A DNA stretch of 64,000 bases from Micromonospora sp. CCTCC AA 2012012 (GCF_040499845.1 NZ_CP159342.1:2046001-2110000), one strand, 5' to 3'. Positions 6,811-16,353 are shown, counted from the stretch's first letter. A program made the numbers and translations. Notes: a model not told the origin generated them from the sequence alone.

Positions 6811-9289
6811 GCACGCTCGCGCCGGTGGTGAAGGTGAACGAGTCGACGTCGAAGAGTGCCCCGGCGCCGCCGGAGAAGGTCAGGTAGAGCGTGGTGGTGC
6901 CGGTCGGCGCCCCGGAGATCGCGCCGGTGACCGTGGTGAAGGAGTCCCAGGCCCCGGTGACCGGCACCGTGGCGGAGCCGAGCACCGTGCCGGTGGCCGA
7001 TCCGGCGCGTACCTGGAGGGTGCCGCCGACCCCGGCCGAGGAGACCCGGGCGCTGAACGAGGTGACGTTGCCCAGCTGGTAGGGGGTGAACGCGATCCAG
7101 TCCCCGTTGTTGATGTCGCCGACGGTCTTGCCGCCCTCGGCGGGTGCCTTGTCGAAGGTGTTGACGCCGGACGAGGTCTTGAAGTGCTCGGCCTGCCGGT
7201 GCCGGGGTTGCAGGGTCTGCTGGGTGTGGGTGGTGAGGCCGCCGGCGTCGGTGTACTCGGCGTCGAAGATGGCGAAGATGTTCGCCGCGTCGTCGTGCTC
7301 CCCGTCGACCGGGATGGTGATCGAGCCGGAGCAGCCGTTCACCGAGGTGATCTGGTGGCCGTGCTGGTCGTGCCCGAGCACGTAGGTCATCTTGACCCTG
7401 GCGCAGTCGATGGTGCCGTCCTCGGGGTCGGTGACGGTGATCGAGAAGGGCACGGTGTCGCCGTACGAGAAGAGCTGGCCGTTGCCGGGCGTGTTCACGG
7501 TGACCGTCGGGGCGGTGTTGCCCACGGTGACCACCACGCTGGCGTTGCCGGTGGCGCCCTGCGGGTCGCGGACGGTGAGGGTGGCGGTGTAGGTGCCGTT
7601 TGCGGTGTAGGTGTGCGCCGGGTTCGCGGCTGTCGAGCTGGTGCCGTCGCCGAACGCCCACGAGTAGGTGAGCGCCCCGCCCTCCGGGTCCGCCGACCCG
7701 GCCGACGAGAAGGCCACGGCCAGCGGGGCGGTGCCGGAGGTGCGGTCCGCCGCCGCCCGGGCGACCGGCGCCCGGTTGCCGGAGCCGATGTAGTCGAAGC
7801 GGTACAGCGCCGAATTCGCGTCGCCGTTGAAGTACCCGGTGCCGTAGTCGAGCACGTAGTAGGACCCGTCCGGCCCGAACGCGGAGTCCATCACCTGCTT
7901 GCCGGTCCACGGGAACGCGTCGATGGTGCCCGGTGAGCCGTCGGCGTTGAGGTGGATCGGCTTGATCCAGCCGCGGCCGAACTCGGTGGCGAAGAACTGC
8001 CCGTCGAACGACTGCGGGAACTTCGTGGTCGAGGTGGAGGCGGCGTCGTAGCGGTAGACCGGACCGGCCATCGGCGACTCGGAGCCGCCGCCGAACTCCG
8101 GTGGGGTGCCGGCGTCGCCGCCGTACCGGATCCAGGCCGGGCGGGCCGGTGGCAGGGTGGTCTGGCCGGTGTTGCGGAACGAGTTGTTGGTGGGGCCGCC
8201 CGCGCAGTCGAACTTCGCCCCGGCGGTGCCGGTGGCGAAGTCCCACTCGGCGTACGTCTCGGCGGCGGTGTTGGTGCCGGTGCAGTACGGCCAGCCGTAG
8301 TTGCCCGGTCCGGTGACCCGGTCGAACTCGACCTGACCGCTGGGCCCGCGGGTGGAGCTGCTGCCGGCGTCCGGCCCGTAGTCGCCGACGTAGACGATGC
8401 CGGTGGCCTTGTCGACGCTCATCCGGAACGGGTTGCGGAAGCCCATCGCGTAGATCTCGGGCCGCGTCTTCGCGGTGCCGACCGGGAAGAGGTTGCCGCT
8501 GGGGATGGCGTACGAGCCGTCGGCGTTGACCCTGATCCGGAGGATCTTGCCGCGCAGGTCGTTGGTGTTGCCGGCGCTGCGCTGCGCGTCGTACGCGGGG
8601 TTGCGGTCGGTGCGCTCGTCGAGCGGCGCGTACCCGGCGGAGTCGAACGGGTTGGTGTCGTCGCCGGTGGAGAGGTAGAGGTTGCCGGCGGCGTCGAAGT
8701 CGATGTCCCCGCCGACGTGGCAGCAGATGCCGCGGCTGGCGGGCACGTCGAGCACGTCCGCCCGGCTGGCCTGGTTGAGGGTGAAGTCGGCGTTCAGGGT
8801 GAACCGGGAGAGCCGGTTGACGCCCTGCCAGGCGGAGAAGTCGGTGCCGGTGGTGGGAGCGTCGCCGGTCGGGGTGGACAGCGGTGGGGCGTAGTAGAGG
8901 TAGATGTTGCGGTTGGTGGCGAAGTTGGGGTCGACGCCGACGCCCTGCAGGCCTTCCTCGTCGTGGGTGTAGACGGCGAGGGTGCCGATCACCGTGGTGG
9001 TGCCGGCGGCGTCGGTGCGGCGCAGCGTGCCGTTGCGGGCGGTGTGCAGGACGGAGCGGTCCGGGAGCACGGCCAGGGACATCGGCTCGCCGGTCTCGGC
9101 GACGCCGCGGGCCAGTTCGACCTGCTGGAAGTCGCTGGCGGTGATGGTGTGGGCGGCGGCCGGGGCGGGACCGCCGAGGGCGGCCGGGCCGGTTGCGAGG
9201 CTGACGGTGCCGGCCGTCGCGACCAGGAGCAGGGTCGAGGCGGCGGGGAACCATCGTCGGGGGCGGTGGGTGGGGGTGTCCATGGACAT
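6431..9289 (-). CDS. Secreted PQQ-type sugar dehydrogenase with PKD, CBM6 and ricin modules
   Basis: A 952-residue exported protein. I start it at ATG 9289-9287, because GGAAGGG sits about 12 nt upstream and a signal peptide follows at once (residues 1-46). Residues about 52-470 are a beta-propeller of the soluble glucose/sorbosone dehydrogenase family (MSLAVLPDRSVLHTARNG, CCHVGGDIDFD, GMGFRNPFRMSVDK, VGDYGPDAG, FGPDGSYYVLDYG). Next come a PKD domain (residues about 490-570, SWAFGDGTSS), a spacer, a CBM6-like module (about 700-825) and a ricin-type trefoil (about 830-952). Propellers of this family use PQQ to oxidise sugars outside the cell. No PQQ synthesis genes are in the window. With the ABC importer, the locus suggests extracellular oxidation and then uptake. 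Confidence 0.85.
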   Translation of the reverse strand: MSMDTPTHRPRRWFPAASTLLLVATAGTVSLATGPAALGGPAPAAAHTITASDFQQVELARGVAETGEPMSLAVLPDRSVLHTARNGTLRRTDAAGTTTVIGTLAVYTHDEEGLQGVGVDPNFATNRNIYLYYAPPLSTPTGDAPTTGTDFSAWQGVNRLSRFTLNADFTLNQASRADVLDVPASRGICCHVGGDIDFDAAGNLYLSTGDDTNPFDSAGYAPLDERTDRNPAYDAQRSAGNTNDLRGKILRIRVNADGSYAIPSGNLFPVGTAKTRPEIYAMGFRNPFRMSVDKATGIVYVGDYGPDAGSSSTRGPSGQVEFDRVTGPGNYGWPYCTGTNTAAETYAEWDFATGTAGAKFDCAGGPTNNSFRNTGQTTLPPARPAWIRYGGDAGTPPEFGGGSESPMAGPVYRYDAASTSTTKFPQSFDGQFFATEFGRGWIKPIHLNADGSPGTIDAFPWTGKQVMDSAFGPDGSYYVLDYGTGYFNGDANSALYRFDYIGSGNRAPVARAAADRTSGTAPLAVAFSSAGSADPEGGALTYSWAFGDGTSSTAANPAHTYTANGTYTATLTVRDPQGATGNASVVVTVGNTAPTVTVNTPGNGQLFSYGDTVPFSITVTDPEDGTIDCARVKMTYVLGHDQHGHQITSVNGCSGSITIPVDGEHDDAANIFAIFDAEYTDAGGLTTHTQQTLQPRHRQAEHFKTSSGVNTFDKAPAEGGKTVGDINNGDWIAFTPYQLGNVTSFSARVSSAGVGGTLQVRAGSATGTVLGSATVPVTGAWDSFTTVTGAISGAPTGTTTLYLTFSGGAGALFDVDSFTFTTGASVRTGPVKGLAGKCLDVRNAATADGTQIQLYTCNGTAAQSWTVTPNSTVKALGKCLDVSGAATADGTKIQLWTCNGTGAQNWAAQADGTLRNPASGKCLDVAGNNSADSTPVHLWTCTGAANQKWILP

Positions 9290-9498
9290 GTGGGCTGTCC
9301 CTTCCTGACGAGCGACTGTCAGGGTGGGGCGCGCGCCGTCGCGCCGGTGCCGGATACGGGGTGTGGCTGGCCGCCGGGTGCCGGGCCGGTCGGCCGCGAC
9401 CGAGGGGTGTGGCGGGGCCACGGGCTGGTCGCCGGTCGATGGATTACCGCGCCGCCGGTTCACCTCGACGAGACATCTGCGTGTTGGCAGGGACATTA

Positions 9499-9516
9499 AG
9501 GGAATTCGATTTCCCT
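9499..9516. promoter_or_regulatory. Inverted repeat upstream of the sugar dehydrogenase gene
   Basis: AGGGAA at 9499-9504 and TTCCCT at 9511-9516 flank TTCGAT, giving an 18-bp dyad in an AT-richer patch about 210 bp before the gene. It is a candidate operator or promoter element. Its arms do not match the palindromes upstream of the ROK gene, so the same regulator is not implied. Confidence 0.3.
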
Positions 9517-9853
9517 GTCCATACCTTTCGATCGATCGCCTTCAACTTTCGCCCGTTCAACGGAAAGTCGCGTGCGGGCCGCTCGGCGACAGGCGGCGGA
9601 CGCCAGGAGAGGTGCCTGTCGTGCCGCGGGGCCCCGCCCGTCCGGTGGTCCGGGTGGACCCGGATCCGCTGCCGGCGTCGGCGTCGTCGACACCGGTCCG
9701 GCTCCCGGCCACGAGGGACGGGCGGGACTGGCAGGCAGGCCCGCTCGGCGTCGCGGCCCTGCCTCCCCCGCATCCGGCCGGCGGGACGGCGGCGCGCCCC
9801 GACCGGACGTCGAGCCCCGGCGACCACGGGTCGGCCGAGGGGCTGACGGTCCT

Positions 9854-9890
9854 CCGGTGCGGCCGGGGAATCCCGGTCCGGCCGCACCGG
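9854..9890 (-). terminator. Hairpin downstream of the Gfo/Idh/MocA gene
   Basis: A perfect 13-bp stem (9854-9866 with 9878-9890, arm CCGGTGCGGCCGG) with an 11-nt loop lies about 130 bp past the stop codon at 10023. It probably ends the importer/dehydrogenase operon and separates it from the two secreted-protein genes. Confidence 0.65.
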
Positions 9891-10022
9891 ACGACCTCGT
9901 ACGCGTACGCCACCGGCCCACGTGGGCCGGCCGTACGCCCTCCCGGCCGCCGACCCCGGCCCGACCGCGGGGCGCAACCGCGGCCGGTCCCTCGCCGGTC
10001 GGCGTTCGGGAGGTGGGCTCGT

Positions 10023-11231
10023 TCAGACCGCGAGCGCGGCCAGCGCCGGCTCCACCTCCGTCCACCGGGAGCCGTCCCGGGCCGACCGGGTCACCGCATC
10101 CAGCACCAGCTGGACGTGCAGCGCGTCGGCGAAGGACGGCGTCGGGTCGACGCCGGTCGCGACCGCCTCCACGAAGTCCCGCATCTGATGGGTGAAGGAG
10201 TGCTCGTAGCCGATGATGTGCCCCGGTGGCCACCACGCCGACATGTACGGGTGCTCCCCCTCGGTCACCAGGATCCGGGTGAAGCCCTGCTCGGCCGTCA
10301 GGCGGGTGCCGTCGTGGAACTCCAGCTCGTTCAGCCGTTCCAGGTCGAACACCACGCTGCCCAGCGAACCGTTGATCTCCACCCGGAGGGCGTTCTTCCG
10401 GCCGGTGGCGAACCGGGTCGCCTCGTACGTGGCGAGCGTCCCCGCCCCGAGCCGGGCGACGAAGACGGCGGCGTCGTCCACCGTCACCGGGCCCGTCGCC
10501 GCGCCGTCGCCGTCGGCCCGGGCGGCCAGGCCGCTGGAACCGGCCGGCAACGGCCGTTCCTTGACGAACGTCTCGGTGACCGCGCTGACCCCGGTGATCC
10601 GCTGCCCGGTGACGAACTGCGTGAGGTCGATGATGTGCGCCCCGATGTCGCCCAGCGCCCCGGAGCCCGCCCTGTCCTTCTGCAGGCGCCAGACCAGCGG
10701 GAACTGCGGGTCGACGATCCAGTCCTGCAGGTACACCGCCCGGACGTGGCGGATCACGCCGAGCCGCCCGTCGGCGACCAGCTGGCGCATCATGGTCACC
10801 GCGGGCACCCGACGGTAGTTGAACCCGCACATGGACCGCACCCCGGCGGTCTGGGCGGTGGCCGCCGCGGCGGTCATCGCCCGCGCCTCCTCCACCGTGT
10901 TGGCCAGCGGCTTCTCGCAGATCACGTGCTTGCCGGCGGCCAGCGCGGCGAGCGCGATCTCGGCGTGGCTGTCCCCCGGTGTGCAGATGTCGACCACGTC
11001 GATCCCGTCGGAGCCGACCAGGGCCCGCCAGTCCGTGGTGGACGACTCCCAGCCGAGCCGGTCGGCCGCGTCGGCGACCTTTCCGGCGTCCCGACCGCAG
11101 ATCATCGCCATCCGGGCCCGGGCCGGCAGGTCGTACACCCGGTTCACGGTGCGCCACGCCTGCGAGTGCGCGGCGCCCATGAACGCGTAGCCGACCATGC
11201 CGACCCGCAGTTCGCTTCGGTGAGTGGACAA
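10023..11231 (-). CDS. Gfo/Idh/MocA family oxidoreductase
   Basis: A 402-residue NAD(P)-dependent sugar dehydrogenase-like protein. The N-terminal Rossmann fold reads VGMVGYAFMGAAHSQAW, and the family EKP motif appears as VICEKPLANT (about residue 104). The C-terminal half is the usual alpha/beta domain, with GDIGAHIIDLTQ. I use the TTG at 11231-11229: GGGGGGAGA sits a few bases upstream, and the next in-frame start would cut into the Rossmann strand. It follows the binding-protein gene by 20 bp, so it belongs to the importer operon and probably oxidises the imported sugar or inositol derivative. The exact substrate is not readable. Confidence 0.85.
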   Translation of the reverse strand: MSTHRSELRVGMVGYAFMGAAHSQAWRTVNRVYDLPARARMAMICGRDAGKVADAADRLGWESSTTDWRALVGSDGIDVVDICTPGDSHAEIALAALAAGKHVICEKPLANTVEEARAMTAAAATAQTAGVRSMCGFNYRRVPAVTMMRQLVADGRLGVIRHVRAVYLQDWIVDPQFPLVWRLQKDRAGSGALGDIGAHIIDLTQFVTGQRITGVSAVTETFVKERPLPAGSSGLAARADGDGAATGPVTVDDAAVFVARLGAGTLATYEATRFATGRKNALRVEINGSLGSVVFDLERLNELEFHDGTRLTAEQGFTRILVTEGEHPYMSAWWPPGHIIGYEHSFTHQMRDFVEAVATGVDPTPSFADALHVQLVLDAVTRSARDGSRWTEVEPALAALAV

Positions 11232-11251
11232 GGTGGGTCTCCCCCCGTGTG

Positions 11252-12304
11252 TCAGAACCCGAGCTTGAGGTAGTTGCTCGCGTTCTCCTTGGTGATCGTC
11301 TCCGAGGCGAGCACGATCTCCTTGGGCACCTGGAGTTCCACCAGGTCGGACATGCCCTTGCCCTGGCCGATCAGGCGGGCCAGGGAGACGGCCGAGGAGG
11401 CCATCGACGGGCTGTAGGTGACGGTCGCCTTGAGCACGGTGTTGTCGGCCTGGATGTCCTGCATGGCCTTCTTCGAACCGGCGCCGCCGACCATGAAGAA
11501 CTCCTTGCGGTTGGCCTGGTTCACCGCGGCCAGGACGCCGATGCCCTGATCGTCGTCGTGGTTCCAGATCGCGTCGATCTTCGGCAGCGCCTGGAACAGG
11601 CCGGTCGCGGCCTGCTGGCCGGAGTCGGCGGTGAACTCCGCCGGTCGCCGGTTGGCGACCTTCAGGCCGTTCGCCGCGAGGGTGTCGGCGAAGCCCTTCG
11701 AACGCTCCTGGGTCAGCTCCAGCGAGTCGATGCCGGGGATCTCGCCGATCACCGGGTTGCTGACCCCCTTCGCCTTGAGCTGCTCGATGATGTAGGTGGC
11801 CGCCGCCACCCCCATGCCGTAGTTGTCGCCCTTGATCTGCAGCCGGTAGGCCTTCGGGTCGGGGAAGGCCCGGTCCAGGTTGACCACCGGGATGCCGGCC
11901 TTCATCGCCTCCAGGCCGAAGGCGTTGAGCTCCTTGCCGTCGTGCGGCAGCAGCACGATCACGTCCGGCTTCTGGGAGACCAGGGTGGACAGCGCCGCGC
12001 GCTGGGCCGCCGCGTCCGCGCCGGCCTCGACCGTCTTGAACTCCACGTCGGAGTACGCCTGGGCCTGCGCCTTGGCGTTGTTGGTGATGGCGGCGATCCA
12101 GCCGTGGTCGGCGGCCGGGGCGGAGAAGCCGAGGACGACCTTCTTGCCCGGCTCGGCGTTGCCACCGGCCGACGCGGCGGCGTTGGTCTGGGCGGCGGTG
12201 GGTGTCGCCTCGTTGCTCGTGCAGCCGGCGAGGAGCACGCCGGCGCCGACGGCGGCCCCGCCGAGCAGCAACCGGCGGCGGGACAGGTCGCGGAACTGGG
12301 TCAT
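11252..12304 (-). CDS. Sugar ABC transporter substrate-binding lipoprotein
   Basis: A 350-residue periplasmic-binding protein type 1, the family that includes ribose- and galactose-binding proteins. The N-terminus has RRR, a hydrophobic stretch and the lipobox LAGC with the lipid-bearing Cys at residue 28, so it is membrane-anchored outside the cell. Typical segments are DVIVLLPHDGKELNAFG, GIPVVNLDRAF and IWNHDDDQGIGV. An AGGAGG sits just before the ATG. It lies 158 bp downstream of the permease gene and 20 bp before the dehydrogenase gene, so it belongs to the same import system. Confidence 0.9.
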   Translation of the reverse strand: MTQFRDLSRRRLLLGGAAVGAGVLLAGCTSNEATPTAAQTNAAASAGGNAEPGKKVVLGFSAPAADHGWIAAITNNAKAQAQAYSDVEFKTVEAGADAAAQRAALSTLVSQKPDVIVLLPHDGKELNAFGLEAMKAGIPVVNLDRAFPDPKAYRLQIKGDNYGMGVAAATYIIEQLKAKGVSNPVIGEIPGIDSLELTQERSKGFADTLAANGLKVANRRPAEFTADSGQQAATGLFQALPKIDAIWNHDDDQGIGVLAAVNQANRKEFFMVGGAGSKKAMQDIQADNTVLKATVTYSPSMASSAVSLARLIGQGKGMSDLVELQVPKEIVLASETITKENASNYLKLGF

Positions 12305-12462
12305 GACGACCTCCTGTATTCGCGGGTGGTGGGGCGGAAATGGGTGTGCGGGGTCCGGCCACCGTGCGGTGGCCCGGGTCGCGGTGGGTCGGGTGTGGTG
12401 CGTGGCGCCGACGGGCGCCCCCGGTTCCGCAGGGACGCGGCGCCGGCCGGCGCCACCGGGGA

Positions 12463-13578
12463 TCAACTCGTGGTGGCCCGGTTGCGGCCGAGGAACTGGG
12501 TGAGGCTGCGGAACTGCACCTGCTGGACCAGGACGGCGCCGACGATGATGCCGCCCTTGACCATGTTCTGGGCCTCGGTGGAGAGGCCGTTGATGGCGAA
12601 GAGGTTGGTGATGGTGGAAAAGATCAGCACCCCGAGCAGGGAGCCGACGATGGTGCCCCGGCCGCCGCTGAGCAGCGTGCCGCCGATGATGGCCGCCGCG
12701 ATGGCGTCCAACTCGTACAGGTTGGCCATGGCGGCCTGCGCCGAGTTGGCCTGGGCGGTCAGCATGATCGCCGCGATGCCGCAGCACAGGCCGGAGAGCG
12801 CGTACAGCAGCAGGGTGTGCCGGCGGACGTTGATGCCGGCCAGCCGGGCCGCCTCCGGGTTGCCGCCGACGGCGACCGTCCGCCGGCCGAACGTGGTCCG
12901 GTTGAGCAGCACCCAACCGGCGGCGACCACCGCGGCCAGGATGTAGACCAGCAGCGGGATGCCCAGTGGCGAGGTGCTGGCGATGCCGTTGATGAACTGG
13001 TTGTCCGACACCTGGGTCTGCTTGTCGGAGATCTCAGCCGCCAGGCCGCGGGCGGCGACCATCATGGCCAGCGTGGCGATGAACGGCACCAGCCGCCCGT
13101 AGGAGATGAGCAGCCCGTTGACCAGGCCGACCGCCAGCCCGACGGTGAGCGCGCTGAAGATCATGCCGCCCGCGCCGTAGCTCTGGGTGGCGACCGTGGT
13201 GCACCAGACCCCGGCCAGCGCGACGATCGCGCCGACCGACAGGTCGATGCCACCGCCGATGATCACGAAGGTCATCCCGACGGTGACCACGCCGACCACC
13301 GAGGCCAGCTTGAGGATGGTCAACGTGTTGTTCCAGACCCAGTCCGGGTTCGAGTAGAGGTCGGAGCGGGTGGCGGCGCCGATCACGACCAGCACCACCA
13401 GCACCGCGACGAGGCCGAGGTTGCGCTTCGCCCCCTCGCCGCCCTCGCCGTTCCACCAGGACAGCCGCCCGGAGCCGGTACGCCCGGTGGCCCGCCGCGT
13501 CGGTGCCGGGTCGACCGGTGGGGACTGCGCCGGCAGGCCCGCCGCCGGGTGCGACGTCGCGGTCTCCGTGTCGCTCAT
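12463..13578 (-). CDS. Sugar ABC transporter permease (ribose type)
   Basis: A 371-residue polytopic membrane protein of the BPD_transp_2 / RbsC family. A charged cytoplasmic N-terminus of about 50 residues comes before roughly ten hydrophobic segments. GGGIDLSVGAIVAL is the family hallmark, followed by GNPEAARLAGI and GGTLLSGGRGTIVGSLLG. Its ATG overlaps the stop of the ATPase gene (ATGA), so the two are translationally coupled. It forms the membrane channel of the importer. Confidence 0.9.
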   Translation of the reverse strand: MSDTETATSHPAAGLPAQSPPVDPAPTRRATGRTGSGRLSWWNGEGGEGAKRNLGLVAVLVVLVVIGAATRSDLYSNPDWVWNNTLTILKLASVVGVVTVGMTFVIIGGGIDLSVGAIVALAGVWCTTVATQSYGAGGMIFSALTVGLAVGLVNGLLISYGRLVPFIATLAMMVAARGLAAEISDKQTQVSDNQFINGIASTSPLGIPLLVYILAAVVAAGWVLLNRTTFGRRTVAVGGNPEAARLAGINVRRHTLLLYALSGLCCGIAAIMLTAQANSAQAAMANLYELDAIAAAIIGGTLLSGGRGTIVGSLLGVLIFSTITNLFAINGLSTEAQNMVKGGIIVGAVLVQQVQFRSLTQFLGRNRATTS

Positions 13579-15119
13579 GCCGGCGCTCCTTCCATCAGTG
13601 ACCCCGCCATGACGAGGTCGAGCACGGTGCTCTCGTCCAGTTCGCCGGCCGGCGCCTCGCGCACCATCCGGCCCTCGCGCATGACCAGCACCCGGTCGGC
13701 TAGACCGAGCACCTCGGGCACCTCGCTGGAGACCAGCAGCACCCCGACGCCCCGGGCGGCCAGCTCCCGGATCACGCGGTACAGCTCGGCGCGGGCGCCG
13801 ACGTCCACGCCGCGGGTCGGCTCGTCGAGCAGCAGCAGCCGGGTGTCGCCGAGCAGCCATCGCCCGACCACCACCTTCTGCTGGTTGCCGCCGGAGAGGG
13901 TGCGCACCGGCCGGCGCACGTCGCCGGGGGTCAGCTGGAGGCTGCCGGTGATCCGCTCCGCCTCGGCCCGTTCTCTTGTGGCGTCGGTGAACCCGAGGCG
14001 GGCGTACCGGCCGAAGGTGGCGAGCGTGACGTTGCGGTGGATGGGCTCGCCGAGCAGCAGCGCCTGGCTCTTGCGCTCCTCGGGGGCCATTCCCATGCCG
14101 GCTCGTACCGCGGCGCCGACGCTGCCGGGGCGCAGCGCCCGGCCGGCCATCCGGATCGTGCCGGTGTCGGCCCGGCGGGCGCCGAAGATCGTCTCGAGCA
14201 GCTCGGAGCGGCCGGAGCCGACCAGTCCGGCGATCCCGACGATCTCGCCGGCCCGGACGTCGAGCGACACGTCGGCGAACTCGCCGGCCCGGCTGAGCCC
14301 TTCCACCCGCAGCAGTTCATCGCCGGCGGTGGTGTCGGCGGGCCGGTCGGGGAAGACGTACTCGATGGTCCGCCCGGTCATCCTCGCGACGAGGTCGCGG
14401 GTCGGGGTGTCGCGCGCCGGCAGGTTCGCCGCGGTGGTCCGGCCGTCCTTCAGGACGGTCACCCGGTCGCCGATCTCGCGGATCTCCTCCAGCCGGTGCG
14501 AGATGTAGATGACCGCGATGCCCTGGGCGGTGAGTTCCCGGATGATCCGGAACAGGTTCTCCACCTCGTCGTGGGCCAGCACCGCGCTCGGCTCGTCCAT
14601 GACGATCAGTCGGGCCTCGTGCGACAGCGCCCGGGCCATGCTGACCACCTGCTTGCCGGCTGCCGGCAGCGACCGCACCAGCCGGTTCGGCGGGATCTCG
14701 CCGTGGCCGAGCCGGGCGAGGATCTGCGCGGTACGCCGGGCCATCCGCCCTCGTCGGACGAAGCCGACCACCTTCGGCTCGTGCCCGAGGAACGCGTTCT
14801 CCGCCACCGACAGGTCCTCGACCAGGTCGAGTTCCTGATAGATGGTGGCGATGCCGGCGCGCATGGCGGCCTGCGGGTTGGCGAAGGTGGCCGGCTCGCC
14901 GTGCCACTCCACCCGGCCGGAGTCCGGTCGGTGCACCCCGGCGAGCACCTTGATCAGGGTGGACTTGCCCGCGCCGTTCTGCCCGAGCAGGCAGTGCACC
15001 TCGCCGGCGCGCACCTGCAACTGGACCCCGTCGAGCGCCCGTACTCCGGGGAAGGTCTTCACCACGTCGGTGAGGCGCAGGACCACCTCGCCGGGGACGG
15101 CCTCGGCGGGGGCGGTCAC
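13575..15119 (-). CDS. Sugar ABC transporter ATP-binding protein (RbsA type)
   Basis: A 514-residue protein with two nucleotide-binding domains, normal for ribose/xylose importers. The first half has Walker A GQNGAGKST, a weak signature segment (SLPAAGKQVVSMARAL) and Walker B VMDEPSA. The second half has the degenerate P-loop GLVGSGRSELL typical of the family, the signature LSGGNQQKVV and LLLDEPTRGVDVG. I start at GTG 15119-15117, from which a normal family N-terminus follows. The gene lies 55 bp after the ROK regulator and overlaps the permease gene by 4 bp. Confidence 0.9.
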   Translation of the reverse strand: MTAPAEAVPGEVVLRLTDVVKTFPGVRALDGVQLQVRAGEVHCLLGQNGAGKSTLIKVLAGVHRPDSGRVEWHGEPATFANPQAAMRAGIATIYQELDLVEDLSVAENAFLGHEPKVVGFVRRGRMARRTAQILARLGHGEIPPNRLVRSLPAAGKQVVSMARALSHEARLIVMDEPSAVLAHDEVENLFRIIRELTAQGIAVIYISHRLEEIREIGDRVTVLKDGRTTAANLPARDTPTRDLVARMTGRTIEYVFPDRPADTTAGDELLRVEGLSRAGEFADVSLDVRAGEIVGIAGLVGSGRSELLETIFGARRADTGTIRMAGRALRPGSVGAAVRAGMGMAPEERKSQALLLGEPIHRNVTLATFGRYARLGFTDATRERAEAERITGSLQLTPGDVRRPVRTLSGGNQQKVVVGRWLLGDTRLLLLDEPTRGVDVGARAELYRVIRELAARGVGVLLVSSEVPEVLGLADRVLVMREGRMVREAPAGELDESTVLDLVMAGSLMEGAPA

Positions 15120-15174
15120 CGGGTCACCTCGATTCGCGGCCGCCGCGCTCGCCGGGCCGGCTCGCACCGCGCGC

Positions 15175-16353
15175 TCACGACGCCTCGCCGAAGGCGATGT
15201 CGCTGGCCAGGACGGCAGCCCCGGCCACGCCGGCCCGGGCGCCCAGCTCGGAGAGGACGACCGGCAGGTTTCCGGTGGCCAGCGGCAGTGAGCGGCGGTA
15301 GACCACACTGCGGATCTCGGCGAGCAGAACGTGGCCCAGCTGGGCCAACCCGCCGCCGATCACGATCATCGACGGGTTGGTGAAGCTGACCAGCCCAGCC
15401 AGTACCCGCCCGACCTGCCGGCCGCCGTCGCGGATCAGTTGGATGCAGGTGACGTCGCCCTCGGCGGCACCCTCGGCCACGTCCCGGGCGGTGAGCACGC
15501 TGCGGGCGGCGAGCCGCTCGACCAGCGCCGGAGCGGTGCCGGCCCGGGCGGCGGCGGTGGCCTCGCGGGCCAGCGCGGCACCGCTGAACACCGCTTCGAG
15601 GCAGCCGGCGTTGCCGCAGGAGCAGATGGGACCGTGCGCGTCCACCTGGATGTGGCCGATGTCCCCGGCGCAGCCGTCGGTGCCCCGGTAGACCTCGCCG
15701 CCGAGGTGGATCCCGCACCCTATCCCGGTGCCGATCTTGACGAAGAGGAAGTCGTCGACCGAGTGGGCCACCCCGCCGTGCCGCTCCCCGAGGGCCATGA
15801 TGTTCACGTCGTTGTCGACCACCGCGGGGCAGCCGTGCTCCCGGGTGAGCAGCTCGCGCACCGGGAACCGGTCCCAGCCCGGCATGATCGGCGGGGAGAC
15901 CGGCACGCCGTCGCGGAAGCTCACCGGGCCGGGCACCCCGATGCCCACCGCGTGGAGCGTCTCGTACGCCCCGTCGGCCCTGGCCTTGTGCAGCAGGTCG
16001 TTGACCCGGTGCAGGATGACCTTCGGTCCGGAGCGGATGTCGGCGACCTCCGAATAGGCGGCGACGGGCTCCAGCCGGCCGTTGACCACTTCGACGTCGA
16101 TCGAGCTGGCGCCCAGGTCGACGGCGGCGAACCGGAGCCGGGGGTCGAGTTCGACCAGGGTGGAGCGTCGTCCGCCCCGGGAGGCCGCGAGCCCCGCTTC
16201 GGCGACCAGACCGAGGGCGACCAGGCGGTCGAGTTCGGCCAGGAGTCGCGGGCGGGGCATCTGCAACCGGTCGCCGAGTTCCGCCCGGGACACCGGGCCC
16301 TCGTCGCGCAGCAGCCGCAACAGCCGCAGGTGCAGGGGGTCTGCCGTCCGCAC
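15175..16353 (-). CDS. ROK family transcriptional regulator
   Basis: A 392-residue protein. An N-terminal winged helix (LRLLRLLRDEGPVSRAELG) is followed by a ROK sugar kinase-like domain with DLGASSIDVEVV, GVGIPGPVSF-type (here GIGVPGPVSF) and the zinc motif CSCGNAGCLE. ROK regulators repress sugar genes until a sugar ligand binds. I choose GTG 16353-16351, because GGAGG lies 8 nt upstream. The ATG at 16383 has no good ribosome-binding site and sits inside a perfect palindrome. It heads the importer operon, so it probably controls that operon and itself. Confidence 0.85.
   Translation of the reverse strand: MRTADPLHLRLLRLLRDEGPVSRAELGDRLQMPRPRLLAELDRLVALGLVAEAGLAASRGGRRSTLVELDPRLRFAAVDLGASSIDVEVVNGRLEPVAAYSEVADIRSGPKVILHRVNDLLHKARADGAYETLHAVGIGVPGPVSFRDGVPVSPPIMPGWDRFPVRELLTREHGCPAVVDNDVNIMALGERHGGVAHSVDDFLFVKIGTGIGCGIHLGGEVYRGTDGCAGDIGHIQVDAHGPICSCGNAGCLEAVFSGAALAREATAAARAGTAPALVERLAARSVLTARDVAEGAAEGDVTCIQLIRDGGRQVGRVLAGLVSFTNPSMIVIGGGLAQLGHVLLAEIRSVVYRRSLPLATGNLPVVLSELGARAGVAGAAVLASDIAFGEAS

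Larger units (their letters stand above)
9290..10022. other. 733-bp non-coding region upstream of the sugar dehydrogenase gene
   Basis: I see no credible gene here on either strand. The left part (9290-9570) is the likely promoter and leader of the dehydrogenase gene. It contains AGGGAA-6 nt-TTCCCT (9499-9516) and ACTTTC-12 nt-GAAAGT (9545-9568) in a patch more AT-rich than the surroundings. The right part is featureless GC-rich sequence except for the hairpin at 9854-9890. Confidence 0.5.

Noticed and set aside
4313..7936. A 1207-residue plus-strand frame over the two secreted protein genes
   Set aside because: It is antisense to genes with signal peptides and clear domains. Its own composition is low-complexity and it has no ribosome-binding site.
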